Source: Oscillospiraceae bacterium
Lineage (GTDB): Bacteria > Bacillota > Clostridia > Oscillospirales > Acutalibacteraceae
DNA: 42,989 nucleotides
NCBI GenBank assembly: GCA_902772935.1
Contig: CACYCR010000018.1
Coordinates: 1 to 42,989, forward strand
Direction: 5' to 3'
Shown: piece after piece, positions 1 to 8,120 of the stretch
Layout: every line of letters starts with the position of its first letter
How positions within the stretch are numbered: position 1 is the stretch's first letter
Made by a program: the position numbers and the translations under genes
Notes under the pieces: generated by a model
Told to the model about the DNA's origin: nothing
The model's database searches: none
The model's input: the letters and a program-made list of their open reading frames with translations, nothing else

Positions 1-12
1 CTTCACATATAA

Positions 13-87
13 GGCCCGGTGGTCAAGCGGTTAAGACACCGCCCTTTCACGGCGGTAACACGAGTTCGATTCTCGTCCGGGTCACCA
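13..87 (+). tRNA. tRNA-Glu (TTC)
   Basis: A complete cloverleaf can be drawn. The acceptor arm GGCCCGG pairs with CCGGGTC (one G-T pair). The anticodon stem CCGCC/GGCGG encloses the loop CTTTCAC, giving anticodon TTC. The T arm carries the GTTCGATTC loop motif, the discriminator base is A, and CCA is encoded. A strong hairpin terminator follows within 4 bases. Confidence 0.97.
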
Positions 88-90
88 TCA

Positions 91-125
91 GCAGTCGATG
101 CAAAAGCGTCGGCTGCTTCTTTTTT
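91..125 (+). terminator. Intrinsic terminator of tRNA-Glu
   Basis: An 11-bp stem (91-101 with 106-116, two G-T pairs) closes an AAAA loop. It is followed by the T-rich tail TTCTTTTTT, directly after the tRNA CCA end. Confidence 0.85.
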
Positions 126-221
126 CGTATGCATCCATGCAACCAACGAGAATCGAACAGTGCGCGCGTTTTGCTTTCAAAAGCGTGGTTCCATTCATTG
201 CCTTGTCCGACGTATCAAAAC

Positions 222-253
222 AAAAAGCAGGCAGCTCTTGATGAACTGCCTGC
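222..253 (-). terminator. Intrinsic terminator of the AI-2E-family gene
   Basis: Read on the minus strand, GCAGGCAG and CTGCCTGC (8 bp, 246-253 with 227-234) form a stem followed by TTTTT. It lies 6 bases past the stop codon of the minus-strand gene ending at 260. The other side is also A/T flanked, so it may work weakly in both directions. Confidence 0.75.
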
Positions 254-259
254 GGCTTT

Positions 260-1462
260 TTATGTTGTCGGTTCTTCTGCGGGTGGCTGTGCTTCCGGTG
301 CAGGGTCCTCTTCCTCAGCATCTTCGGCATTCTTCTTGATGCGCTTTTCCAATCGCGGCCGGATTGTCTCCTGATACAGGATCACCAAAATTGCCGCAGC
401 CGGGATTGCAAGGATAATGCCGGCCATACCGGCAATCTTGCCGCCGAGAATGATCAGCACCATCGTCCACACGGCAGGAATGCCGAGAGAACCCTTGAAC
501 AACCGCGGTTTGATCAGCATACCGTCGACGCCCTGCCAGATGCAGATGAAGATAAAGAACCACAGTGCATTGAGCGGTTTGTCAAGCACGAGGAAGAACA
601 TACCGATCACACTGCCGATCATCGGACCGAACGTCGGGATCACATTGGTAATGGCGACCACCGCAGCAATCAGTGCGGCGTAGGGCATACGCATCACCAG
701 CAGGAACACCAGCGCGCCGACACCCATGATTGCGGCGTCCAGCACTGTACAGCCGACATAGCGCAGGAATACGGTGTTGCAGCGATGCAGCAACTCATTG
801 TGCCGCTCCAGCCGGTCTTTCTTGTAAATGGCGGCGCGAATCACACCGATCAGCGACACCAGACCTTTTTCCGCAACGAGGAAGCATACACCGAACAACA
901 GACCGATGGCAAAATTGGAAACACTTGTACCGACGTTGCCGGCCGTCTGCAGAATGGTCTGCACGTTGTTTTTCAACCAGACGATCAGCTTATCCATGCC
1001 GTTCTGTACCAGATCGGTGATGTTGGACATATCAAAGTTGATATGATGCTGCTGCGCAAGGGCAATAATCTTTTCCAAAAGCTCCATGACCTTCTTGGTG
1101 TAATCATTCCAGTTGGAGATCAGCGAGGAAATGCTTTGAACCAGGGAAGGAATCAACGCCACAAGCAGCAGACCGAGCACCAGTACCAAACAAAAGACCG
1201 TGCAGATGACCGACCAGAGATGCGCCGCCCCGCGATTCTTCACCTTGTGGAACAGCTTGAACTCAAAGAAATCCGAAACGGGATTCATCAGGTACGCCAC
1301 CACGATGCCGGTGAAGACCGGCGAGAGGAACCGACGCACGCCGGTCAGCCAAGCGCCGACCTCCGTCAGATGGCTCAGCAGCATATACAGCAGCACCGCA
1401 CAGCAGGCGGCAAACGTATACGCCGCCCACGGCTTTGTCAAAAGATTTTTGATTCGCTTCAA
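260..1462 (-). CDS. AI-2E family (PerM/YtvI-type) membrane transporter
   Basis: 400-aa integral membrane protein of the AI-2E/UPF0118 family. Members include the E. coli autoinducer-2 exporter TqsA and sodium/proton antiporters, so the substrate cannot be named from sequence. Visible features are an N-terminal pair of hydrophobic helices (about 12-60), a helix around 75-110, a long hydrophilic stretch with the family-typical amphipathic region (about 115-185), then a hydrophobic C-terminal block (about 185-370) containing the conserved NVIPTFGPMIG signature. The tail is charged and Pro/Glu rich. The start is TTG (TTGAAGCGA), preceded by AAGGAAG; no in-frame ATG with a better site lies upstream. 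The gene stands alone with its own promoter and terminator. Confidence 0.9.
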   Translation of the reverse strand: MKRIKNLLTKPWAAYTFAACCAVLLYMLLSHLTEVGAWLTGVRRFLSPVFTGIVVAYLMNPVSDFFEFKLFHKVKNRGAAHLWSVICTVFCLVLVLGLLLVALIPSLVQSISSLISNWNDYTKKVMELLEKIIALAQQHHINFDMSNITDLVQNGMDKLIVWLKNNVQTILQTAGNVGTSVSNFAIGLLFGVCFLVAEKGLVSLIGVIRAAIYKKDRLERHNELLHRCNTVFLRYVGCTVLDAAIMGVGALVFLLVMRMPYAALIAAVVAITNVIPTFGPMIGSVIGMFFLVLDKPLNALWFFIFICIWQGVDGMLIKPRLFKGSLGIPAVWTMVLIILGGKIAGMAGIILAIPAAAILVILYQETIRPRLEKRIKKNAEDAEEEDPAPEAQPPAEEPTT

Positions 1463-1547
1463 GGGTATCAGCTTCCTTTCCTGACGTCTGTCGAGATGTC
1501 TCTCGGTACGACGCCGTAAAACGAGCGGTTATAACTATGTAATCTTT

Positions 1548-1576
1548 ATTATTCATGATTCTGAACGCTTTGTCAA
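1548..1576 (-). promoter_or_regulatory. Sigma-A promoter for the AI-2E-family gene
   Basis: On the minus strand, -35 TTGACA (plus 1571-1576), a 17-base spacer and -10 AATAAT (plus 1548-1553). The gene start lies about 85 bases downstream. Confidence 0.65.
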
Positions 1577-1684
1577 CCGTTTTTGGAAAATTCCTGCCAA
1601 AAAATCACAGCGGCAGTTTCCCGGTTTGCGTCCGGTGCAGAACGATCTCCCGGTAAAAAGTTTCCATTCATCCGCAAAAACCAC

Positions 1685-1713
1685 TCGACAAGCAACATGT
1701 TCTTCAGTATAAT
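1685..1713 (+). promoter_or_regulatory. Sigma-A promoter for the mannosidase-fragment gene
   Basis: -35 TCGACA (1685-1690), a 17-base spacer and a perfect -10 TATAAT (1708-1713). It lies about 60 bases before the start codon at 1773 and shows that this truncated-looking gene is probably transcribed. Confidence 0.75.
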
Positions 1714-1772
1714 AAAAGATAGTTGGCCCCCGGCAAATGACGGTGGAGAAACAGCAAAGGAGGCGGCGTTTG

Positions 1773-2471
1773 ATGCGGCAAAAGAACAATCCCGTATTGC
1801 AGGTGGAAACGGCACTGTCTGCGTGGCTGCAGGAAACCGCCGAAGCGCGCCGCTGCGGCAGGCCGGTGCCCGCCGGGCCCGAAGATGATTGCTGTGCTCC
1901 GGTTCGCGCAACTGCGGCGAGGATCTTTCCAAGCTGCTTTACAGAACAAAAGCAAATCGTGCTCTGCCTGACAAACGATACTGATCAGCCCTTTCGCGGC
2001 ATCTTTTCCTATGCGCTTGCGCCAACCGACGGCGCCCCCGGCGCAGCCATCCGGGAAGAAGTTTTTGTCCCGGCGCAACAGACGACGCAAATCCTGTTCT
2101 TTGACCGCAGCGAGCTGCGTGCAAGGCGTGATCTTCTGCTTCTGCGTGTGTATGATGAAACCGGCGGCTGTCTTTGCGAAACACGGACCGTTTTCTGCGA
2201 TGAAAAAGCGCTGCGGCTGTCCGATCCGGAACTCACCCTTTCCCCTGTTCTGCGTGCCGGCCGGCTGTTTATCCGGGTACATGCGGCGAAATACGCCCGC
2301 CGGGTACGGCTGCACTGCAGCAGCGGCGTCTTTGCGGAGAACGGATTTGACCTGTCCGCAGGCGAAGAACGTACGGTCGAACTGCGCGGTGCCGGACCCG
2401 CTTTCACGGAAACCCTTTCTGCAACGTCGTTGTTTGACGCCCTGCACAGGAAAAAATCTGACCACACATAA
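1773..2471 (+). CDS. Stand-alone C-terminal domains of a GH2 beta-mannosidase-like protein
   Basis: 232 aa. The sequence resembles only the last Ig-like beta-sandwich domains of family 2 beta-mannosidases: a section around 45-140 like the Mannosidase_ig domain, then a C-terminal domain about 145-225 with the typical pattern of a gene-end Ig domain (RLHCSSGVFAENGFDLSAGE, matching the family's 'gvfsdNyFDLlpGE'). The glycoside hydrolase catalytic barrel and the N-terminal sugar-binding domain are absent, so no catalysis is expected. The start at 1773 is chosen for AAAGGAGG at 1756-1763. A good promoter precedes it and a terminator follows 3 bases after the stop. This argues for an expressed small protein (carbohydrate-binding or adaptor), although a decaying pseudogene with a fortuitous promoter is possible. 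Confidence 0.7.
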   Translation: MRQKNNPVLQVETALSAWLQETAEARRCGRPVPAGPEDDCCAPVRATAARIFPSCFTEQKQIVLCLTNDTDQPFRGIFSYALAPTDGAPGAAIREEVFVPAQQTTQILFFDRSELRARRDLLLLRVYDETGGCLCETRTVFCDEKALRLSDPELTLSPVLRAGRLFIRVHAAKYARRVRLHCSSGVFAENGFDLSAGEERTVELRGAGPAFTETLSATSLFDALHRKKSDHT

Positions 2472-2473
2472 CA

Positions 2474-2514
2474 ACCGCCCGCTTGAACTGACAAGCAGGC
2501 GGTGTTCTTCTTTT
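2474..2514 (+). terminator. Intrinsic terminator after the mannosidase-fragment gene
   Basis: A 12-bp stem with one mismatch (ACCGCCCGCTTG with CAAGCAGGCGGT) and a 6-base loop, followed by GTTCTTCTTTT. It also lies just past the end of the minus-strand gene ending at 2519 and could act weakly on that strand. Confidence 0.8.
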
Positions 2515-2518
2515 GGGA

Positions 2519-4042
2519 TCAGCCGAACAGATTCATGAACTGTTCAAGTTCTTTCATCGAAATGGCGCCCTTCGGCTTTTTGAACAGATCGTCATTCACC
2601 TGGGTGGTGAGCGAAAGGACCTTGATGACCGTGGTCTGTTTGCCGTTTTCGATGTTGACAATACGGACGAGCGTACCGTCTTTGATATACAGTTTGGTGG
2701 CGTTGTTGCCGCCGCCCGGAATGGTCTCCACGGTGTATTTGGTACCGTTGACACTCTCTGTACCAACGGTCGCGCGGTCGGTATTGCCGAGATCAAGCGA
2801 AGTGAACATCTTGACAACATCCATCATGGAGTCGTCGCCTTCCATCATTTCCGACGCATCAATCCAGAAGCCCATGGCGTACATATAGGTTTTGTTGGAC
2901 GCCTTGAGATACTTGATCGCAACCGTTGATTTGCTGGAACCCATGACCGCCATCTTGGTGTTCATATAGAAATTGCCATCCTTGACCGCAAGAATGATCG
3001 GGTCAGGCATCTCTGCGGAATTAAGCTGGATCTTCGTCTGGAAGGTACCGCCCTGGAACAGCGCATTGTATTTATCGGCATAATAGACCGTGGTGGTCAC
3101 GATGTCGGAATATGCGCCATAGACCGCCTCGCCGGCGCTGTTTTTCCCAACAGCACGCACGGCAACGGCATATGCTTCTTCAATTTTGAAATTTGTGAAC
3201 GTTGCGCTGTTGGCCGTCACGGTCGTCAGCACCGCATAGTCTTTTTTCGATGCGTCATAGCTGCAGACCTGATAGGATGCCGCGTTTTCCACTGCATTCC
3301 AGGTGAATTTCACGGCAGTGCCGTTTTTCGTTGCCTTGAGGCCGGTGACCTTGCCGATCGTTTCCGTCGGCTGAACGGGTGTTACAGGCGTTACGGGCGT
3401 TACCGGAGTTACGGGCGTTACCGGTGTCACCGGCGCCTTTGTCTTCACCTTCAGCGAAGCGGACGCAGTGCCATAAACCACCTTGGACGAGACCTTGGTA
3501 TATGCGCGCACAATAAAACGGTACGCCGTTTTCGCAGTCAGGCGCTTGATGGTTGCCGTCGGTGCCGTCACGGTCTTTGCTTTGACATAGGCTTTGGCCT
3601 TCGCGTCGTACCGATATACACGATATCCGTCCGCGCCCTTGACTGCGTTCCAGGTCAGGCGAATCGCCGTTGTGGTCTGCTTGGTCGACTGCAGGCCCTT
3701 GACTTTGCCGGGCAAAATCTTGAACTTCACGGTCTTGCTGCCGGTGAAGCCGCTGTTTTTCTTAGCGGTCACGGTCACGGCGGCAACACCGACGTTCACA
3801 TTGTTTTTGTAAGTGACTGTGTAATCCTTGCCGTTTTCCAGCGTTTTATCGCCGTACGTGACCGTCACAGCCGGTTTGCGGGCCTTGCCCGTATAGACCG
3901 TTGCCACGGGAACGCTGACAACACATTTGGAAAGTTTGACCGCTGCAGCCACTGCGGAGAGCTGCGCAGCCGAAGCGGCGCTCATCACCATCAGTACTGC
4001 CAGCAGAACGGCAAACAAGCGGGTTGATGTTCTTGTTTTCAT
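2519..4042 (-). CDS. Secreted Ig-like/fibronectin type III protein with VTP linker and lipoprotein-carrier-like C-terminus
   Basis: 507 aa. A signal peptide (1-26, ending in an Ala-rich cleavage region) is followed by an Ig-like surface domain (about 35-108, with the NGKDYTVTYKNN pattern common in Clostridia exoproteins), an FN3 domain (about 112-200), a (VTP)n linker, a second FN3 domain (about 226-318), and a C-terminal domain of about 185 residues. The last domain reads like the LolA/LppX-type beta fold (YMNTKMAVMG, alternating strands, final DDLFKKPKGA), but that is a pattern impression only. There is no sortase motif or dockerin. AAAGGAG precedes the ATG. It sits 32 bases downstream of galT in the same direction and is probably co-transcribed. 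Likely an extracellular or cell-surface protein of unknown ligand. Confidence 0.75.
   Translation of the reverse strand: MKTRTSTRLFAVLLAVLMVMSAASAAQLSAVAAAVKLSKCVVSVPVATVYTGKARKPAVTVTYGDKTLENGKDYTVTYKNNVNVGVAAVTVTAKKNSGFTGSKTVKFKILPGKVKGLQSTKQTTTAIRLTWNAVKGADGYRVYRYDAKAKAYVKAKTVTAPTATIKRLTAKTAYRFIVRAYTKVSSKVVYGTASASLKVKTKAPVTPVTPVTPVTPVTPVTPVQPTETIGKVTGLKATKNGTAVKFTWNAVENAASYQVCSYDASKKDYAVLTTVTANSATFTNFKIEEAYAVAVRAVGKNSAGEAVYGAYSDIVTTTVYYADKYNALFQGGTFQTKIQLNSAEMPDPIILAVKDGNFYMNTKMAVMGSSKSTVAIKYLKASNKTYMYAMGFWIDASEMMEGDDSMMDVVKMFTSLDLGNTDRATVGTESVNGTKYTVETIPGGGNNATKLYIKDGTLVRIVNIENGKQTTVIKVLSLTTQVNDDLFKKPKGAISMKELEQFMNLFG
3379..3432 (-). repeat. 9-bp tandem repeat encoding the (VTP)n linker
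   Basis: About six imperfect copies of a 9-base unit (GTTACCGGN-like on the plus strand) encode Val-Thr-Pro repeats between the two FN3 domains. Synonymous variation between copies suggests an old but still slippage-prone linker. Confidence 0.85.
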
Positions 4043-4074
4043 ACGAAAAACTCCTTTGATCTATGATCTCGATT

Positions 4075-5568
4075 TTATTTGCTGATATATTGCAGGAACC
4101 GGTCAAAACCGACTTCGCCGGCCGCGTCGCGTTTATAGACGCCGGCGTGTTCAAGCACTTTTGCGAACACGTCGCCGATTTCCTTTTGCAGAATGTCCAT
4201 GGTGTTTTCTGCAGTGAATGTGTAGTTCTCGCGGAAGGACGCCACCCACGCAGCATGCTTTTGCAGCGTTTCATCTGCGGAAAGATCCCTGCCGGACAGG
4301 ATCGCGTCTTTCAGCAGCGCCATCTCCGTTTTGAGGCGTGCCGGCAAAACGGCAAGTCCCATCACTTCGATCAGTCCGATGTTTTCTTTTTTGATGTGGT
4401 GCAGCTCGCTGTGCGGATGGAAGACGCCGAGCGGATGCTCCTTTGTTGTGATGTTGTTGCGCAGCACAAGATCCAGTTCGTACGCTTCACCGCGTCTGCG
4501 CGCGATCGGCGTGATCGTGTTGTGCGGTTCGCCGTCGGTTTCGGCAAAGATGAAGCAATCCGGATCACTGTAGCCGCGCCACGCAAGCAGAATCTTATCC
4601 GCAAGGTCGGTCAGTGCCGCACGGTCTGTGCTTGAAAGGCGAATGACGCTCATCGGCCATTTCACGATGCCGCAGCTGACCGCTGCAAAGCCCGGTACCG
4701 AAAACGGCTTTTCAACCGGCGCTTTCGCCATTGCGAAATCATAGTGACCGCCCTGGAAATGCTCATGAGACAGGATTGAGCCGCCGACGATCGGCAGATC
4801 TGCATTCGAACCAACGAAATAATGCGGGAACAGTGTCACAAAGTCCAGCAGCTTTTCAAAGGCGCTGCGGTCGATCTTCATCGGAATGTGCTGTTTGTTG
4901 AAAACGATGCAGTGTTCGTTGTAATAGACATACGGCGAATACTGGAAGCCCCATTCGCTACCGCCGACTGTAATCGGAATGATACGGTGATTTTCGCGTG
5001 CGGGATGGTTAACCCGACCGGCATAGCCCTCATTCTCGGGGCAGAGCAGACATTTCGGATAACCGCCCTGTTTTGCTTTCTTTGCGGCAGCAATTTCTTC
5101 CGGGCTCTTTTCCGGCTTGGAGAGATTCACGGTAATGTCCAGCGCACCGTAAACCGTATCCGCTTTCCACTTCAGATCTTTCTTGACGCGATAGCGACGG
5201 ATATAATCGGTATCGCGGCTGAATTTATAAAAGAAATCGGTTGCCTGTTCGGGCGAAGCGTCATAAAGCGCATAAAACTTCCGGATCACATCTGACGGCG
5301 GCGGCAAGATCGCGCCCATCAGCTTTGTATCAAACAAGTCGCGGGACGTCACGTCGTTGCCGATCAGACCGCGTGCTGCGGCATCATCGAGCAGTACACG
5401 CAGAATCTCTTCCAGCGGCGGCAGTTCCTGCGCACAGTCGGGGTCGCTGTAGCTGTCTTTCTGCAGCGTTTCCAAAAGCCGGTTTGTCGCCCAGATGCGG
5501 TCCGCCGGCTGAATCAGCCCGGCCGTTTCGGCGTATAAAACCAATTGTTTGATTGCGGTGTCAACCAT
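4075..5568 (-). CDS. galT: UDP-glucose--hexose-1-phosphate uridylyltransferase, class II
   Basis: 497 aa, the usual length of the Firmicutes/Bifidobacterium class II GalT family. In the Leloir pathway the enzyme exchanges UMP between UDP-glucose and galactose-1-phosphate in the cytoplasm. Seen in the sequence are an N-terminal helical part, LLCPENEGYAGR, NHPARENHRIIPI, and the SHEHFQGGHYDFAM segment that holds the family's conserved His residues. The start at 5568 is preferred over an in-frame start 63 bases upstream because GGAGGG sits 6 bases before it. No galK or galE is nearby; it shares a direction with the secreted FN3 protein downstream. Confidence 0.95.
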   Translation of the reverse strand: MVDTAIKQLVLYAETAGLIQPADRIWATNRLLETLQKDSYSDPDCAQELPPLEEILRVLLDDAAARGLIGNDVTSRDLFDTKLMGAILPPPSDVIRKFYALYDASPEQATDFFYKFSRDTDYIRRYRVKKDLKWKADTVYGALDITVNLSKPEKSPEEIAAAKKAKQGGYPKCLLCPENEGYAGRVNHPARENHRIIPITVGGSEWGFQYSPYVYYNEHCIVFNKQHIPMKIDRSAFEKLLDFVTLFPHYFVGSNADLPIVGGSILSHEHFQGGHYDFAMAKAPVEKPFSVPGFAAVSCGIVKWPMSVIRLSSTDRAALTDLADKILLAWRGYSDPDCFIFAETDGEPHNTITPIARRRGEAYELDLVLRNNITTKEHPLGVFHPHSELHHIKKENIGLIEVMGLAVLPARLKTEMALLKDAILSGRDLSADETLQKHAAWVASFRENYTFTAENTMDILQKEIGDVFAKVLEHAGVYKRDAAGEVGFDRFLQYISK

Positions 5569-5690
5569 TGTATTCCCTCCGATTTGGTAAGCCGCGATGC
5601 AGGGTGTCTGAAAACGCCGGAGATTTTCCATCCGACGCTGTACACCGGTCTGCCGGCGGCTGCTGTTCTCCGACCGATTTGGTCATGTTC

Positions 5691-5696
5691 ATTATA
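5691..5696 (-). promoter_or_regulatory. -10 element for galT
   Basis: A perfect TATAAT on the minus strand about 120 bases upstream of the galT start. No good -35 hexamer is seen at 16-18 bases, so it may depend on an activator. Confidence 0.4.
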
Positions 5697-5740
5697 TCTC
5701 ATAACTTTGTGAAAGAAAAGAGGGTTTGTGTAAAAAAATT

Positions 5741-5769
5741 GTGACAAAGCCGCCTTGCCGGAATAGAAT
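5741..5769 (+). promoter_or_regulatory. Sigma-A promoter for the PRK06851-like gene
   Basis: -35 GTGACA (5741-5746), a 17-base spacer and -10 TAGAAT (5764-5769), about 45 bases before the start codon. It is divergent to the galT promoter. Confidence 0.6.
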
Positions 5770-5812
5770 GGATTGAACGCAGGCAACCATTGTCACATGG
5801 GAGGGACTCTTT

Positions 5813-6928
5813 ATGCCAGTAAAAACAGACACTTTTCTCGGCGCGAATACGCCGATCGGCTTCGTCTCGTTGTTCGACGAGCTGTATGACCCCTATCAGG
5901 AGCAGCATCTTTATATCATCAAAGGCGGCCCCGGCTGCGGCAAATCGACATTTCTGAAGCGTGTCGCTGAAAAAGCGATTGCCCGCGGTCTTTCGGCGGA
6001 ACTGGTTCATTGCGGCAGCGATCCCGACAGTCTGGACGGCGTGATTCTGCCGGACTGCGGGATCGCGCTTTGCGACGGCACGGCCCCGCACGTCATGGAG
6101 CCGAAGTTTCCGGGCGTCAGCGAGACCATTCTCAATTTCGGCAGATTCTGGGACAGCACCAAGCTGCAGCCGCACGCGGCGGACATTCGCCGGCTGACAC
6201 TGGAATGTGCAATCTTTCATCGCCGCAGTACCCGGTTTCTGCAGGCAGCGGGAACGCTGTCGGACGACATGATCCGCGTCGCCGCGCCGGCCATTGACGA
6301 GGAAAAGCTTGCCGGCTACGCACTGCGGTTCTGCCACCGGGAGCTGCAGCAAAAGAAACCCGTCGCCCCCGGCCGCCGACTGCACCGGTACCTGTCCGGA
6401 ATTACGCCGCGGGGCAACCTCGCTTTCGTCGATACCGTCGCCGCCCTTGCCGCCCGTGTCATCGCGGTTGCGGATGAGACCGGTGCTGTCGCGGGAAAAC
6501 TGGTCGAGCAAATCGGTGAACGCGCCATAGCCGCCGGGTACGACGCCATCTTCTGCCGCAACCCGCTGCAGCCGAACGGCGACAGCGAACACCTGATTCT
6601 GCCACAGGCGTCGCTTGCCATCGTGACGCAAAAGCGGCTGCATGCCTATCATTTCGCGGCTTCCCGCACCCTGCATGCGCAGCGGTTTCTGCGCGACGAT
6701 CTGCTTTCAAAAAAGCGTGCGCGCCTCAACTTCGACCGGCAACTGATCCGCTCCCTGCTTGACGAAAGCATCGCCCAGCAGCAGCTCGCAAAGCAGACGC
6801 ACGATCAACTGGAAACATTCTATGCGGCGGCTATGGATTTTGACGCCCTGCAGGCGTACACCGAATCATTTGCGGACAGTCTGTTTGCCACAGCGCTCAA
6901 GCGCGGCGCAAAACGCGCAAATGCGTAA
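5813..6928 (+). CDS. P-loop ATPase, PRK06851 family
   Basis: 371 aa, close to the length I know for the PRK06851 family of uncharacterised Firmicutes NTP-binding proteins. A Walker A motif GGPGCGKST is at residues 38-46. The rest of the first half has the HCGSDPDSLDGV segment typical of this family, and the second half (about 195-290) repeats an ATPase-like fold without a clear second P-loop. The start has GGGAGGG upstream. Biological role unknown; it stands alone with its own promoter. No membrane segments, so cytoplasmic. Confidence 0.8.
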   Translation: MPVKTDTFLGANTPIGFVSLFDELYDPYQEQHLYIIKGGPGCGKSTFLKRVAEKAIARGLSAELVHCGSDPDSLDGVILPDCGIALCDGTAPHVMEPKFPGVSETILNFGRFWDSTKLQPHAADIRRLTLECAIFHRRSTRFLQAAGTLSDDMIRVAAPAIDEEKLAGYALRFCHRELQQKKPVAPGRRLHRYLSGITPRGNLAFVDTVAALAARVIAVADETGAVAGKLVEQIGERAIAAGYDAIFCRNPLQPNGDSEHLILPQASLAIVTQKRLHAYHFAASRTLHAQRFLRDDLLSKKRARLNFDRQLIRSLLDESIAQQQLAKQTHDQLETFYAAAMDFDALQAYTESFADSLFATALKRGAKRANA

Positions 6929-6956
6929 AATCATTATGAATTTTCCGCCTTTCCTA

Positions 6957-6985
6957 TTGACAAAAGCAAGGATTTCTTGTATGGT
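6957..6985 (+). promoter_or_regulatory. Sigma-A promoter for the stalked membrane protein gene
   Basis: A perfect -35 TTGACA (6957-6962), a 17-base spacer and -10 TATGGT (6980-6985), in the 113-base gap before the gene at 7042. Confidence 0.65.
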
Positions 6986-7041
6986 AAACCTATCATACTG
7001 GTATACTATATTCAAGAAAGGAAACGTATACGGATTTTATT

Positions 7042-8052
7042 ATGAAAATGAGAAAAGAACTTCTGGTTATTCTTTGCATTGTGCTTGCCGTCTGGTTCTT
7101 TGTCATGGGCTTTGAGCTCGGCTCCTACCGGGAAAAGAAGGTCATGATCGCCGCCGAGAGCACAACCGTTTTCGATCCTGCCGCCTGGAGCGTACCGCAG
7201 GACACGAACATTGCCGCACCGTCAGACGCGCCCACACAGCCGGCAGCAACGATGCCGACCGCCGCCGCAGAGAACACCACCGGCATTGCCCCGATCACAA
7301 CGTATCCGAGCAATGAAACGAGCGTTCCGTCGACCGCGCCCGGCGTGCCGACATCTCCAGCACCGACCGCCGCTGCGAATGAAGATGTTTCAACGCTCTC
7401 CAAAGCACAAATTCTGCAGAATGTTACCTCCGCAATGCAGACGCTGCGCGCCGAGCAGAACATGAAGGCACAAAAGAGTGAGCACACGGCAATCAACATT
7501 GTTGAATGCTCCGTACCGTCTGCCGTCAACCTGCTCAACAGCATCATCGGCAAGCTGGCCGGCGACGAAGTCGGGTATTATGAATTCAAAGGCGGCGTCG
7601 CAACCGGTTATGACGGCGAAGGCAAAGTCATTGAGGGCGAAGAAAACGTCACGCCGATTCAGGTCATCCCGCCGCGGGATGTTCCGTTCTCCGTACCGGA
7701 GGCAGGCGTCACACAGGCCACCGCCGTTAAGAACGGCAGCAACACCGTCTACACGCTGAAAATTGCCGAAGAATCCACGACGCTCGAAAACCCCATCCCG
7801 CCTTACAATTCCAAGGCAATCGGTTATCTGAACCTCGCCGGCATTGCCGTCCCGGGCGCGACCATCACCCAGGCGAATATGCACTACCCCGGCTCCACGC
7901 TCACGATCACGACCAATGCTGACGGCAAGATTACCGAGCTGCACCTGGTGCTCCCGATGGACGGCAGCGGCGGCGCAAAGATGGGCTTCTTGTCCGGCAC
8001 CGCATCCTTCAACGGCGAGAAAAACGAAACTTGGCAATTCATCTATTCCTGA
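7042..8052 (+). CDS. Membrane-anchored extracellular protein with Thr/Pro/Ala-rich stalk
   Basis: 336 aa, family not recognised. An N-terminal transmembrane anchor (about 6-26) with lysines on the inside is followed by a low-complexity Thr/Pro/Ala stalk (about 40-115), then a folded domain (about 118-336) that begins with a helix and ends in beta-rich sequence (GSTLTITTNADGKITELHLV). The last part reads like the sheet of a lipoprotein-like domain also hinted at in the C-terminus of the FN3 protein at 2519-4042. The ATG has a poor ribosome binding site: AAAGGAAA lies 17 bases upstream, unlike the strong sites of its neighbours. It is monocistronic, between its own promoter and a strong terminator. 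Confidence 0.7.
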   Translation: MKMRKELLVILCIVLAVWFFVMGFELGSYREKKVMIAAESTTVFDPAAWSVPQDTNIAAPSDAPTQPAATMPTAAAENTTGIAPITTYPSNETSVPSTAPGVPTSPAPTAAANEDVSTLSKAQILQNVTSAMQTLRAEQNMKAQKSEHTAINIVECSVPSAVNLLNSIIGKLAGDEVGYYEFKGGVATGYDGEGKVIEGEENVTPIQVIPPRDVPFSVPEAGVTQATAVKNGSNTVYTLKIAEESTTLENPIPPYNSKAIGYLNLAGIAVPGATITQANMHYPGSTLTITTNADGKITELHLVLPMDGSGGAKMGFLSGTASFNGEKNETWQFIYS

Positions 8053-8076
8053 GCCGGTTCGACACGTTGACACACA

Positions 8077-8110
8077 GAAAAATCCCGCAGGCTTTCCTGC
8101 GGGATTTTTT
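8077..8110. terminator. Strong bidirectional terminator
   Basis: A perfect 10-bp stem (8082-8091 with 8096-8105) with a CTTT loop, A5 on one side and T6 on the other. It separates the plus-strand gene ending at 8052 from the end of the long minus-strand cluster at 8121 and serves both. Confidence 0.92.
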
Positions 8111-8120
8111 GACAGATATC

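Larger units (their letters stand above)
1463..1772. other. 310-base intergenic stretch with divergent promoters
   Basis: No gene is supported here. It holds a minus-strand promoter for the AI-2E-family gene and a plus-strand promoter for the mannosidase-fragment gene. The open frames in this stretch lack ribosome binding sites and family resemblance. Confidence 0.6.
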
